NCBI RefSeq assembly: GCF_001500025.1
Contig: NZ_LQIW01000017.1
Span: 1 to 64,000, forward strand
Length of the DNA stretch: 64,000 nucleotides
Source of the DNA: Mycobacterium sp. IS-1590
Lineage (GTDB): Bacteria; Actinomycetota; Actinomycetes; Mycobacteriales; Mycobacteriaceae
Direction: 5' to 3'
Shown: positions 8,713 through 17,290 of the stretch, one piece after another
Numbering within the stretch: the first letter of the stretch is position 1
Layout: each line of letters begins with the position of its first letter
Program-made: the position numbers and the translations under genes
Notes under the pieces: generated by a model
Database searches by the model: none
Told to the model about the DNA's origin: nothing
What the model saw: the letters and a program-made list of their open reading frames with translations, nothing else

Positions 8713-9132
8713 ATGAGCAGCAACGGCCCGTTCGGGATCGACCCCGAGGAGTTCGACCGCGTCGTACGCGAAGCGGGTGAAGGTCTGCGTGACGCGCTCG
8801 ACGGCCTCGGCAGGTTCTTCAGCACGTCGGGGGAACGCGCGGGCTGGGCCAACCTGGTCGACGAGTTCACCCGTTCGTCGCGGCCCCGGCGCGAACCCGA
8901 GACCACCGGTGAGACCGGTGACGGGGTGTGGGCGATCTACACCGTGGACGACGACGGTGGTGCGCATATCGAGCAGGTCTACCCCACCGAGTTGGACGCG
9001 TTGCGGGCCAACAAGAACAACACCGACCCCGCCCGCAAGGTGCGGTTCCTGCCGTACGGCATCGCGGTCAGTGTGTTGGACGCCGGTGATACGGATTCGG
9101 CCCCGGAATCCACTCCCGTCGACGACGCCTGA
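8713..9132 (+). CDS. Conserved hypothetical protein (139 aa)
   Basis: 139 residues, acidic. The start at ATG 8713 is set by a strong GGAGGAGG Shine-Dalgarno at 8701-8708; earlier in-frame starts lack one. The N-terminal half is helical (DPEEFDRVVREAGEGLRDAL). The C-terminal half (GVWAIYTVDDDGGAHIEQVYPTELDALRANK...) has a small alpha-beta pattern, and NKNNTDPARKVRFLPYGI reads like a conserved core. No known family. Divergent from the SnoaL-type gene. Confidence 0.75.
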   Translation: MSSNGPFGIDPEEFDRVVREAGEGLRDALDGLGRFFSTSGERAGWANLVDEFTRSSRPRREPETTGETGDGVWAIYTVDDDGGAHIEQVYPTELDALRANKNNTDPARKVRFLPYGIAVSVLDAGDTDSAPESTPVDDA

Positions 9133-9153
9133 CGCGAAACCGCCTGCGCCGCT

Positions 9154-10155
9154 TCACTGGTCGTTCGTCGGCTGAGATTCCAGCACTCGCTGGATATCGG
9201 GCTTCATCTGCTGTAGCTGTTGGCCGGCGTAGCCCCAACTGTGGATGCCCGCGGGAAAGTTGAAGACGCCGTTGTTCCCGCCTGAGGCGATGTAGGCGTC
9301 GACGAACGCCCGGTTCGAGTCGATCGCGAAGCCCTCCAGGAAGCCGAGCCCGGCGATCGGCGCGTCGGGATTGGTCAGTGCGGGGTCGGTGAGCGTGCCG
9401 TCGCCGCAGTAGATCCAGACGCGTGTTCCGTTGGCGGCGAGCCGGCCGGCCTGCATCGTGGGATCGTTGCGCACCCATGCCGGGTCTGACGGCGGGCCCC
9501 ACATCGCAGCGGGATCGAAACCCCCGTTCCACATCTGGGCGACCCTGACCTGCCCAGGGCCGTTGGGCGCGGAGAGGTTCAGAAAGCCCGACAGCGATCC
9601 GGCGTAACTGAACCGTTGGGGGTGGTAGGCCGCCAGGATCAGCGCCGCCGACCCACCCATCGAGAACCCGACCACCGCGTTGCGGGTCGGCCGTACCCCT
9701 TTGTTGGCGGCCAGCCATGCCGGAAGCTCCTGGGTCAGGAAGGTCTCCCACTTGTAGGTGTGGGTCGCGCCGTTGCCCACCGCGGGCGCATACCAGTCGG
9801 AGTAGAAGCTCGACTTGCCGCCGACGGGCATCACCACCGAGATGCCGGAGCCGTCAAACCAGTCGAAGGCCGCGGTGTTGATATCCCAGCCGTTGAGGTC
9901 GTCGCCGGCCTCCATGCTGTCGAGCAGATACAACGCCGGTGTGTCGGCGCCGGCACCGAGAAACTCGACGCGGACGGTGCGATTCATCGCCGTGGAGGGC
10001 ACTTCCAGGTGCTCGATCGGAAGGCTCGGATCCGAAAAGGCCTGCGCGGGTGGGCTCACACCCCCGGCGGCGAGGGCCGGCAACATGGCGGCGGCCACCG
10101 TGCCCGCCGCCCAACGCGTGGCCCGGCGCAGTGACGGCCATTGCACGAGCGCCAT
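9154..10155 (-). CDS. Antigen 85-family (mycolyltransferase-like) esterase
   Basis: 333 residues with a secretion signal ending near PPAQAFS (~40). The rest follows the antigen 85 layout: SVVMPVGGKSSFYSDW, TYKWETFLTQELPAWL, nucleophile Ser165 in GFSMGG, Glu274 in FLEGF and His305 in HSWGY, completing the Ser-Glu-His triad. The family transfers mycolic acids between trehalose mycolates and arabinogalactan outside the membrane. The Cys in the WIYCGDG strand is kept. One difference: the usual Arg of the substrate pocket (LRAQDD in antigen 85) reads MEAGDD here. GGGAGG lies ~7 nt before the ATG. The gene stands alone, so true substrate is open. Confidence 0.85.
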   Translation of the reverse strand: MALVQWPSLRRATRWAAGTVAAAMLPALAAGGVSPPAQAFSDPSLPIEHLEVPSTAMNRTVRVEFLGAGADTPALYLLDSMEAGDDLNGWDINTAAFDWFDGSGISVVMPVGGKSSFYSDWYAPAVGNGATHTYKWETFLTQELPAWLAANKGVRPTRNAVVGFSMGGSAALILAAYHPQRFSYAGSLSGFLNLSAPNGPGQVRVAQMWNGGFDPAAMWGPPSDPAWVRNDPTMQAGRLAANGTRVWIYCGDGTLTDPALTNPDAPIAGLGFLEGFAIDSNRAFVDAYIASGGNNGVFNFPAGIHSWGYAGQQLQQMKPDIQRVLESQPTNDQ

Positions 10156-10316
10156 CGACGACCTCCCGTCCCCGTCCCACAGCGGACGATACGCCCGCAG
10201 GCGCCGGATCGATCGCGAAATGGCGTTGCCAACGGCAAAGTTCGATCGAGGGACGCCCGTTGCAACGTCGTTCCACGGCGGAGTCGTCGCATGCGGCCGC
10301 CCCTGACCCCTGATTT

Positions 10317-10336
10317 GCTATGTTTGCATCAATAGC
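10317..10336. promoter_or_regulatory. Inverted repeat GCTAT-N10-ATAGC (candidate operator A)
   Basis: GCTATGTTTGCATCAATAGC: perfect 5-bp arms around a 10-bp centre, 67 nt before the aldehyde dehydrogenase start. It shares 12 of 20 positions with the element in front of the first P450 (15993-16012), in particular CTAT-N-TTT and the closing TAG. Proposed binding site for the cluster's regulator; unproven. The rest of the 10156-10403 gap holds no gene. Confidence 0.45.
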
Positions 10337-10403
10337 GACTTAGGCGGGTGCGGGGTGAGGCCCGATGCGGAACTCGCCCGGTGGTCGACGAGGAGGCACC
10401 GTC

Positions 10404-11861
10404 ATGAGATCGCTGACATACGAACGGCTTTTCATCGGCGGCCGGTGGGAGACTCCGGCCACGAGACGACGTATCGCGGTCATCTCCCCGCACACCGAGG
10501 AGCAGATCGGCGAGACGCCCGAGGCCGCCGCCGAGGACGTCGACCGTGCGGTGCAGGCCGCGCGGGAGGCGTTCGACGAGGGCCCGTGGCCGCGGTTGAG
10601 CGTCGACGAGCGCATGGAGAAGATCGAGAAGCTCGCGACGCTCTACGCGGCTCACACCGACGAGATGGCCGACCTCATCACCGCGGAGATGGGGTCACCG
10701 CGCAGCTTCAGCCGGCTGGGGCAGGCCACCGGTGCGCTCGCCCAGATGCACCTGATCCTGGCCACCGCGCGGGACTTCCCGTGGATCGAGCGGCGGCGAG
10801 GGCTCTTCGGGGATGTGCAGATCCGGCGCGCACCCGTCGGCGTGGTGGGTGCGATCGTCCCGTGGAACGTCCCGCAGTTCCTCATCATGCCGAAGATGAT
10901 CCCGGCGCTCATCGCGGGCTGCACGGTCGTGGTCAAGCCGGCTCCCGAAACGCCCATCGACGCAATGTGGCTGGCGGAGATGCTCGAGGAGGTCGACCTT
11001 CCCGAAGGCGTCGTGTCGATCCTTCCCGGCGGACGCGACACCGGTGAGCGCCTGGTGCGCCATCCCGGCGTGGACAAGATCTCGTTCACCGGTTCGTCGG
11101 CCACCGGACGCCGTATCGCCGCCGTATGCGGGGAGCAACTCAAACGCGTCAGCCTCGAGTTGGGCGGCAAGTCGGCGGCCATCATCCTCGACGACGCCGA
11201 CATCGAGCGCACCGTCGAGCATCTGAAGACGGCGAGCCTGATGAACAACGGGCAGGCCTGCGTGGCGCAGACGCGAATCCTGGTGAGCGAACGCCGCCAC
11301 GACGATGTGGTGGAGGCGCTGAGCGCGATGATGTCGGGGCTTGCGGTGGGTGATCCCGCCGACGACGCCACCGACATCGGCCCGCTGGTGGCACAACGCC
11401 AGCAGCAGAAAGTGCAGGGCTACATCGACGCGGGACTCGCCGAGGGCGCGCGAATGGTGTTGGGCGGCACCGAAAAACCATGTGACCGGGGATGGTACGT
11501 CCAGCCGACGCTGTTCACCGACGCGAGCAACGACATGCGCATCGCCCGTGAGGAGATCTTCGGGCCGGTGCTGACCGTGCTCACGTATGCCGACGAACGC
11601 GACGCGATCCGGATCGCCAACGACAGTGACTACGGGCTGGCCGGCTCGGTCTGGACGGCTGACGTCGCGCACGGGCTGGAGATCGCCGCCGCCATTCGGA
11701 CCGGCACCTACGGGATCAACATGTACACACTCGATACGACCATGCCGTTCGGGGGGTTCAAGCAGTCCGGAATCGGTCGGGAGTTCGGCGCGGAGGGGCT
11801 CTCGGAGTATGTCGAGTTGCAGACGACCATCAGCGCGGACAAGTTGCCCGACCTAGCGTGA
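10404..11861 (+). CDS. NAD(P)-dependent aldehyde dehydrogenase
   Basis: 485 residues. It oxidises an aldehyde to the carboxylic acid with NAD(P)+. All catalytic elements are present: Asn155 in PWNVPQF, Glu252 in LELGGKSA, Cys286 in NNGQACVAQTR, the nucleotide-binding SFTGSSATGRRIA, and the C-terminal EEIFGPVL and MPFGGFKQSGIGREFG motifs. Length is normal for the family. The start at ATG 10404 is fixed by AGGAGG at 10391-10396. It heads the catabolic cluster and could oxidise an aldehyde made by the alcohol dehydrogenase at 25045-26202. The 3' end overlaps the convergent MaoC gene by 9 nt. Confidence 0.93.
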   Translation: MRSLTYERLFIGGRWETPATRRRIAVISPHTEEQIGETPEAAAEDVDRAVQAAREAFDEGPWPRLSVDERMEKIEKLATLYAAHTDEMADLITAEMGSPRSFSRLGQATGALAQMHLILATARDFPWIERRRGLFGDVQIRRAPVGVVGAIVPWNVPQFLIMPKMIPALIAGCTVVVKPAPETPIDAMWLAEMLEEVDLPEGVVSILPGGRDTGERLVRHPGVDKISFTGSSATGRRIAAVCGEQLKRVSLELGGKSAAIILDDADIERTVEHLKTASLMNNGQACVAQTRILVSERRHDDVVEALSAMMSGLAVGDPADDATDIGPLVAQRQQQKVQGYIDAGLAEGARMVLGGTEKPCDRGWYVQPTLFTDASNDMRIAREEIFGPVLTVLTYADERDAIRIANDSDYGLAGSVWTADVAHGLEIAAAIRTGTYGINMYTLDTTMPFGGFKQSGIGREFGAEGLSEYVELQTTISADKLPDLA

Positions 11862-12275
11862 CAGCTCGAGCGTCAGCTCCGCCGGGCAGCACAGCTCTCC
11901 GCGTTGGTTGGACACGGTGATCTGCAGATCGACCAGGCCGGTGTCGCGCTTGGCCACGACGCGCCCGCGACCCACCATCGAGTCGCCGGCGTAGATGGAG
12001 CCGAGCAGGGTGATCTTGCGGCGCACCACGCGGCTGTAGGGGCCGGCCCAGTCGGTGGCGATGCGGTCGACGAACCCGGCGATGTGCATCGTGTTGACGA
12101 AGATCGTCGGATGCCCGTGCTGTTCGGCATAGCGCGGGTCATAGTGCGCCGGAAAGTAATCCCACGTCGCTCCGGGGTTCATCACGACGCGCTGGTAGTC
12201 GATGTGGTCCACGACTTCGGGCAGGTCGGACGGAACCTCGACCCGCTCCCACTCCACACCCAGGTGCGCCCTCAC
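11853..12275 (-). CDS. MaoC-like hotdog-fold hydratase/dehydratase subunit
   Basis: 140 residues. The C-terminal half matches the MaoC hydratase region (NTMHIAGFVDRIATDW...YAGDSMVGRGRVVAKR...VSNQRGELCCPAELTLEL). In this fold the active His and Asp add water across an enoyl-CoA double bond; an Asp-containing DYFPAHYDPRYAEQHG segment lies earlier. Its ATG overlaps the next upstream gene by 4 nt. That gene encodes a second, distinct hotdog domain, so the two probably form a heteromeric hydratase, as seen in several actinobacterial steroid and lipid pathways. Confidence 0.75.
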   Translation of the reverse strand: MRAHLGVEWERVEVPSDLPEVVDHIDYQRVVMNPGATWDYFPAHYDPRYAEQHGHPTIFVNTMHIAGFVDRIATDWAGPYSRVVRRKITLLGSIYAGDSMVGRGRVVAKRDTGLVDLQITVSNQRGELCCPAELTLELSR

Positions 12276-12802
12276 GCCTGCCCCTCGGGAGTGAACCGGA
12301 ACAAGGTGTTGCGGTTGACGGCGACCAATGTTCCATCGTCGCGGCGGAACTCGTCACACGTCTGCACGAAGTGGCCGAAACCGAGGCGGGCGCGCTTCAA
12401 TGGCGAGACCGAGACCACCTCCTCGGTCAGGTGCAGGTGATCCCCCTCCACGATGGGGCAGGGATACTCGGCGTCGTTGGCGGCGTTGATGAACGTGGTC
12501 CCCGGCAGCGGCACGCGGATCGCGATCGCCGCCACCGGCGGTCGGCCGTTCGGCAGCCACGGCGGCGGAATGAGCCACCCCATCAGCAGGCCGGGCGGGG
12601 CGAGCAGCCCGCCCCACTGCCGGCGGGCGAAATCCTCGTCCCAGAAACCCTGATTCGAGTCGCGGACCATGGCCGCGAAGTGCTGAATCCGGGCCGCGCT
12701 CACCGCAGTCCCGGCGTATCGCGGCTCCGTGCGCGTGCCGACCATCTGCAATGCGTCTTCGTACGTGCCGAACGCCAGCTCGTACCGGCCGGTCTCGATC
12801 AC
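12272..12802 (-). CDS. MaoC N-terminal-type (FAS1-like) hotdog protein
   Basis: 176 residues of the FAS1-like dehydratase (MaoC_dehydrat_N) type: WDEDFARRQWGGLLAPPGLLMGWLIPPPW, followed by INAANDAEYPCPIVEGDHLHLTEEVVSVSPLKRARLGFGHFV. This half usually lacks the catalytic dyad and pairs with a MaoC subunit, which here is encoded directly downstream (4-nt overlap). The predicted substrate is an enoyl-CoA, matching the acyl-CoA ligase in the same operon. Confidence 0.72.
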   Translation of the reverse strand: MIETGRYELAFGTYEDALQMVGTRTEPRYAGTAVSAARIQHFAAMVRDSNQGFWDEDFARRQWGGLLAPPGLLMGWLIPPPWLPNGRPPVAAIAIRVPLPGTTFINAANDAEYPCPIVEGDHLHLTEEVVSVSPLKRARLGFGHFVQTCDEFRRDDGTLVAVNRNTLFRFTPEGQA

Positions 12803-13212
12803 CCCGGTAGCGCGCTCTCACGCGGAACCGCATCCCAGGTCAGTCGACGTGAGGCGAAGTACCACCCGCCGCGCTCGTAGACGAGGCGGTCGGTGTAGCT
12901 GCCGGTGGCCTGGAGTTCGTTGTCGCAGAACAGCAATGCGACGCACTGTTGAGTCGCCTCGACGCCGTCGACGGTGATGTCGTGGTCGACGGTGACCAGT
13001 CGCCGGCCGTCGCCGCCGTCGAACGCCTCCGCGAGGTTGCTGAACGGTTCCTCACCCCTGGTGTAGGTCGCACCGGAATGCCGGAAGGTGGCGAGCCAGC
13101 CGGCCAGGTCACCGCTGGAGAACAAGCGGTTGTGCCTGGCGTCGAGGTTGAGAATTCCCGCTCGCCCCGCCAGCCCGTCGAGTACGTACTGCTGTTGGTA
13201 GCTCAATGCCAT
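12799..13212 (-). CDS. SnoaL-like NTF2-fold protein
   Basis: 137 residues. N-terminal helices (ILNLDARHNRLFSSGDLAGWLATF), then strands ending in YTDRLVYERGGWYFASRRLTW, the typical end of the SnoaL_4 or ring-hydroxylating dioxygenase beta-type NTF2 fold. It may isomerise or dehydrate an intermediate, or serve as a small subunit to a ring oxygenase; the KshA-like oxygenase gene lies two genes upstream. ATG overlaps with the next gene's start by 4 nt. The reaction is not assignable from sequence. Confidence 0.75.
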   Translation of the reverse strand: MALSYQQQYVLDGLAGRAGILNLDARHNRLFSSGDLAGWLATFRHSGATYTRGEEPFSNLAEAFDGGDGRRLVTVDHDITVDGVEATQQCVALLFCDNELQATGSYTDRLVYERGGWYFASRRLTWDAVPRESALPG

Positions 13213-13224
13213 CGTCTGACTCCT

Positions 13225-14829
13225 TCACCGACTCAGCAGGTAGCCGTGGGCTTCTCGGTCCCACACCGACTCGCTCAGGCCCCGTTTCCGCAGCAGATCC
13301 TTTCGCACCCGTCCGATGACGTTCTTCGGAATCTCGTCCAGCACTTCGAGATACCGAGGAACGCAGAAGTACGGCATGCGCGCCGCGCAGAAGTCCAGTA
13401 GTTCGGGAAGATCGATGGTCGCGGCGGGACGAAGGGTGACGACGACGAGGATGTCGTCCTCACCCAGCTCGCTGGGCACGGCGACCGCGGCGGCTTCGGC
13501 CACCGCCGGGTGGCGCATCACCGTCTGCTCGAGCTCGACCGAGGACACGTTCTCACCGCGCCTGCGCAGCGAGTCTTTGGCGCGATCGACGAACGTCAGG
13601 TTGTGGTGGTTGTCGAGAAAACCCAGATCGCCTGTCCGGAACCACTCCGGGTGGGGCTCGATCCGCAGGCCGCGATGCCCGGGCGCGGACGACACATACC
13701 CCTCGCTCATCACATGCGCTGTCCGCGGCCGGCACGCGATCTCACCCGTCTCACCGACGGCGACAGGGTGGCCGTCCCCGTCGACGATGCGAACCTCGAA
13801 GGCCGGGTTGACTTGTCCAGAGGTACCCGGAACACCGTCGTCCGAAACCGCCTTGTACGCGATCGGAAACGCTTCCGTCAGCCCGTACATCGTCACCACG
13901 CGGCATCGGTACCGGTCCTCGATCGCGCGGTACAGCTCGGTCGAAATGGGCGCGGCCGAGATGAACCGGATCCCGAGCTGCGCGTCACGGGGATCGGGCG
14001 GCAGAGTCCACAGCATCGACACCATCGCACCCGCCCCGGCGAACCCCGCTGCGCCACAGGCCCGCAACTCGTCTGATACCTCGGCGGGGTGGAAGGCGCC
14101 GGCCAGCACGCTGGTACCGCCGACCAGCATCGGCGCGAGCACCGTCGGGGCGGCGCTGAGATGGAACAGCGGCATCGCCGTCCAGATCACGTCACCCCGC
14201 CCGTACTCCCACGCCGATGCGACGGTGGCGGCCGCGACGAACAGGTAGTGCCACGTGGTCGCCACCGCCTTCGACGGGCCGGTGGTTCCCGAGGTGAAGA
14301 ACAGCGCGCCCACGTCGTCGACGTCGGTGCGCACCGCGGGGTAGGTGCCGACGTGCGACCCGCTCAACTCGGTGCCGACCGAATCGTCGATCAGCAGGGT
14401 CGCGGCCGGGGCAACGAGCTGGTCGGCCACCTCGGCGAGTCGGGCACGGCGGTCATGATCGGTCACCACCAGCTTGGCTTGAGACACATCAAGCGCGTGT
14501 GCCAGGAAGTCACCCTTGTTGGCGGCGTTGACCGCAGCACTGACCGCGCCCAACCGGGCGGCACCGAGCCAGAAGTACACCCATTCCGGGCAGGTGCCGG
14601 CGAACAGCGCCACGGTGTCACCCCGGCACACGCCGCGATCGGCGAGCATCGCCGCGGCGGCGCTGGACCGGTCGCGCATCTGGGCGAAGGTGATGGCCGT
14701 GCCGTCGATCGACATCATCACCTGGTCACCGAACTGGTCGGCGCGGCGGTCGAGAACGGAAGCGACCGTAAACCGTTCGACGCCGAAGGCCGCGGGGTCC
14801 GTGCGCCCGGTCCGGTCCGTGGGCATCAA
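13225..14829 (-). CDS. Acyl-CoA ligase (AMP-forming, CaiC/FadD-like)
   Basis: 534 residues. An adenylate-forming ligase that activates a carboxylic acid with ATP and CoA. Motifs in order: P-loop LFFTSGTTGPSKAV, acyl-pocket MPLFHLSAAP, AMP-binding MYGLTEAFP, WFRTGDLGF, hinge RRRGENVSSVELE and the catalytic lysine in PKNVIGRVRK. Resembles crotonobetaine/carnitine-CoA ligase-like proteins, but the acid is unknown. Start ATG 14829 (a second Met follows at once) overlaps the end of the Rieske oxygenase gene by 4 nt. In this operon, ring or side-chain oxidation would be followed by CoA activation. Confidence 0.88.
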   Translation of the reverse strand: MMPTDRTGRTDPAAFGVERFTVASVLDRRADQFGDQVMMSIDGTAITFAQMRDRSSAAAAMLADRGVCRGDTVALFAGTCPEWVYFWLGAARLGAVSAAVNAANKGDFLAHALDVSQAKLVVTDHDRRARLAEVADQLVAPAATLLIDDSVGTELSGSHVGTYPAVRTDVDDVGALFFTSGTTGPSKAVATTWHYLFVAAATVASAWEYGRGDVIWTAMPLFHLSAAPTVLAPMLVGGTSVLAGAFHPAEVSDELRACGAAGFAGAGAMVSMLWTLPPDPRDAQLGIRFISAAPISTELYRAIEDRYRCRVVTMYGLTEAFPIAYKAVSDDGVPGTSGQVNPAFEVRIVDGDGHPVAVGETGEIACRPRTAHVMSEGYVSSAPGHRGLRIEPHPEWFRTGDLGFLDNHHNLTFVDRAKDSLRRRGENVSSVELEQTVMRHPAVAEAAAVAVPSELGEDDILVVVTLRPAATIDLPELLDFCAARMPYFCVPRYLEVLDEIPKNVIGRVRKDLLRKRGLSESVWDREAHGYLLSR

Positions 14830-15941
14830 GCCTCTGCTGCCGAGGGGTCGGGTTCACCGCTCGGCGTGTAACCGAAATCGGTCGCCGACGGCTCGGCGCC
14901 CGGATAGAACCGATGCGCCCAACGGCGCAGCGCGGCGTAGTCGCGGGCTTCCTCGGGCGCCAGGTTCGGTTTCTCCAGGTACTTCATGTTCTCCCAGGTG
15001 AAGAAGTCCTGTTTGATGACCTCCTGCTGCAGCTGCAGAAACTTCGCCGCCCGGCCGGTGGGCTTGTCGCCGCGATCGCCGGCTTCGCGGATGGATGCCT
15101 GGGTGTAGAAGTAGTCGGTGTAATCCTCGTCGACCGGCGTCTGGCCCGTCACCTGGACGGTGGCGACGAGCTCGGAGGGGAAACGCACCACGCCGAGGCC
15201 CAGCGAATAGTTGTCGTAGATGATCTTCGCGTCCACGGGACCGTTCGGGGTGAGCCACGTCTTGGGCCGTCCCCCACCGAAATTCGCGTTCACCGTCGCG
15301 TGCAGGTGATAGCCGGACACTTCGAACGACGCGGTGTTGGCGGGATTCGCCGCCTTGTGCACGTACTGAACGTGGTACGGGTCGGCCGCGTTCTCGATGA
15401 TCATCTGCGCGTGCACCTTGACCCTGTTGACCATCCGCGTGTGTGGATGCAGCGGGTAGTACTCGTCGGTCTCGAGTTCGGGCAATACCGGCGGTTGCCA
15501 GTACGGTGCGCGGCCGTGGCGTTCATGCCAGACGAGGATGAAGCCGTTCCACTCGGTGCACGGGTAGCGCTTGATCCGCACGTTCTGTTTGCAGCCGATC
15601 TTGCTGTACGGGATCAGCGCGTTGGCGCCGTCGCCGGTCCACTGCCAGCCGTGCCACGGGCAGACGATGTTCTCCCCCTCGACGGTGCCGCCGACGCCCA
15701 TGTTCGCGCCCAGGTGCTGACAGTAAGCGTCGAGCACGTTGACCCGGCCCGACCGGGTCCGGAAGATCACCAATTCCTCGCCGAAGTAGTGGGCGCGCTT
15801 GACCTGACCGGCGGGCAGGTCCGAGGAGAATCCGACGATGAACCATCCGGTCGGAAACCGGTAGGTCGACAGGCTGATACCGCTGGGCCCGAACTCGCGC
15901 TCCGACGGGTCGAGTGTGGGATCGTCGATCGTGTCCGTCAT
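14826..15941 (-). CDS. Rieske non-haem iron oxygenase, KshA-like
   Basis: 371 residues. The Rieske [2Fe-2S] cluster is bound by Cys74/His76 (CQHLGANMG) and Cys94/His97 (CPWHGWQW). The mononuclear iron site is the ENAADPYHVQYVH segment (His190, His195), with a late Asp expected as third ligand. The Rieske domain is close in pattern to KshA, the oxygenase of 3-ketosteroid 9-alpha-hydroxylase (for example the Gly-Asp-Gly and LIPYSKI run after the second pair). The activity requires a reductase, and no KshB-like gene lies in the window. First gene of a five-gene operon (oxygenase, ligase, SnoaL, two hotdog proteins); divergent from a P450 across a shared operator. Substrate unproven. Confidence 0.85.
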   Translation of the reverse strand: MTDTIDDPTLDPSEREFGPSGISLSTYRFPTGWFIVGFSSDLPAGQVKRAHYFGEELVIFRTRSGRVNVLDAYCQHLGANMGVGGTVEGENIVCPWHGWQWTGDGANALIPYSKIGCKQNVRIKRYPCTEWNGFILVWHERHGRAPYWQPPVLPELETDEYYPLHPHTRMVNRVKVHAQMIIENAADPYHVQYVHKAANPANTASFEVSGYHLHATVNANFGGGRPKTWLTPNGPVDAKIIYDNYSLGLGVVRFPSELVATVQVTGQTPVDEDYTDYFYTQASIREAGDRGDKPTGRAAKFLQLQQEVIKQDFFTWENMKYLEKPNLAPEEARDYAALRRWAHRFYPGAEPSATDFGYTPSGEPDPSAAEA

Positions 15942-15992
15942 CGCAGCTCCGTCCGCGCACGCACCAGCCGGGGTCAGCGGCGCTGTCCGTTG

Positions 15993-16012
15993 CCTATTTT
16001 TACTATTTTAGG
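15993..16012. promoter_or_regulatory. Operator B between Rieske oxygenase and P450 genes
   Basis: CCTATTTTTACTATTTTAGG, a 20-bp AT-rich element with CCTA/TAGG ends in an otherwise GC-rich region. It lies 52 nt from the Rieske oxygenase start and 34 nt from the P450 start. An almost identical element (19/20, opposite strand) sits in the other P450/Rieske divergent promoter at 23787-23806. It also contains -10-like sequences (TAAAAT when read leftward), so a bound protein would block transcription both ways. Confidence 0.75.
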
Positions 16013-16046
16013 CATTCTGGGTCAAGAACGGCGAAGGGAACGGCGC

Positions 16047-17288
16047 ATGGCCACGACCACTCCGGTTGACCTATCCGATCCGGCGTTGTGGCAGAACGGT
16101 TTTCCCGACGAACTTTTCGCCGAGCTGCGGCGCGAGCGACCGATCTTCCGGCACGGCCTCACCGATCGGGTGGCCGCGACGCTGAAACGCGACTTTTGGA
16201 TGACCACGAAGTTGCGCCACGCGCACCGCATCCACCGTGACACCGAATCGTTCACCGCCGCCGAGGGGCCGTTGATCCAGGGCGTGGGTGCTGTGGGTGC
16301 GTTCCCCACGATCATCAACATGGATCCACCTGATCTGATCAAGCGGCGCCGGGTGATGTCACACGCGTTCACTCCGAAGGCGATCGGAAAGCTCGAGCGA
16401 GACATCCGCACCCGGGCCGCGGCGCTGATCGACGACCTCCTCGACCGTGGCCGCGGCGACTGGATCGCCGATGTCGCCGACGCTCTGCCCATGTCGGTGA
16501 TCGGCGACATCGTCGGCATACCCGAAGAGGACCGACCGGAGATCTTCGACACCTTCGACCTCATCCTGCAGGCGAATTCGGCTCCGTCCGGACGCGAGGC
16601 CGAACAACAGCATCTCGAACTGTTCGGCAAGATCTTCACCTACGCCGCGGAACTGACCGCCGCAAAGCGCCTGCATCCCACCGACGACATCTGGAGCACA
16701 CTGGCCACGGCGGTGGTGACCGACGAGAACGGCGAGCAGCTGTCGATTCCCGCCACCGAGCTCGACATCTTCTTCTTCGTGATCGCGTTCGCGGGCAGTG
16801 ACACCACGAAGAACGCCTTGGCGTACGGGCTGCGGGCCTTCGTCGACAACCCCGAGCAGATCGAGCGCTACCGCACGAATCCATCGGTGCGCCAGTCGGC
16901 GGTCGAGGAAGTGCTGCGATGGTCGACACCGGTGGCGTTCTGGAGCCGGGTCACCAAGGTCGACGTCGACATCGACGGCGTCACGATCCCCCGGGGCGAG
17001 CGGGTGGTGTCGATGTTGCGGTCGGCCAACCGCGACGAGGACGTCTTCGCCGATCCGTTTACGTTCGACATCGGCCGCGCGGACAACCCGCACGTGGCGT
17101 TCGGCGGCGGCGGACCGCATCACTGCCTCGGGGCGATGCTGGCCCGCGCGGAGATTCGTGCTGTTCTCGACGAGCTCCTGTGCCGCGCCGAGGACATCAC
17201 GCTCGGAGCGGTCGAGGTGACCTACCCGACCCTCACCAACAACATGACGATCTTCCACTCGATGCCGATCCGGTTGCGGGCCCGCTGA
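16047..17288 (+). CDS. Cytochrome P450
   Basis: 413 residues. I-helix oxygen-activating motif FAGSDTTKNAL, the ExxR motif in EEVLRW, and the haem loop FGGGGPHHCLG with Cys360 as iron ligand. The haem loop resembles mycobacterial CYP124/125-type enzymes that oxidise branched or steroid-type side chains; I do not assign a subfamily. GAAGGGA at 16033-16039 supports ATG 16047. Electron donors are not adjacent, though a small Rieske protein is encoded at 23399-23755. It ends two bases before the end of the convergent CoA-transferase gene. Confidence 0.92.
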   Translation: MATTTPVDLSDPALWQNGFPDELFAELRRERPIFRHGLTDRVAATLKRDFWMTTKLRHAHRIHRDTESFTAAEGPLIQGVGAVGAFPTIINMDPPDLIKRRRVMSHAFTPKAIGKLERDIRTRAAALIDDLLDRGRGDWIADVADALPMSVIGDIVGIPEEDRPEIFDTFDLILQANSAPSGREAEQQHLELFGKIFTYAAELTAAKRLHPTDDIWSTLATAVVTDENGEQLSIPATELDIFFFVIAFAGSDTTKNALAYGLRAFVDNPEQIERYRTNPSVRQSAVEEVLRWSTPVAFWSRVTKVDVDIDGVTIPRGERVVSMLRSANRDEDVFADPFTFDIGRADNPHVAFGGGGPHHCLGAMLARAEIRAVLDELLCRAEDITLGAVEVTYPTLTNNMTIFHSMPIRLRAR

Positions 17289-17290
17289 AT

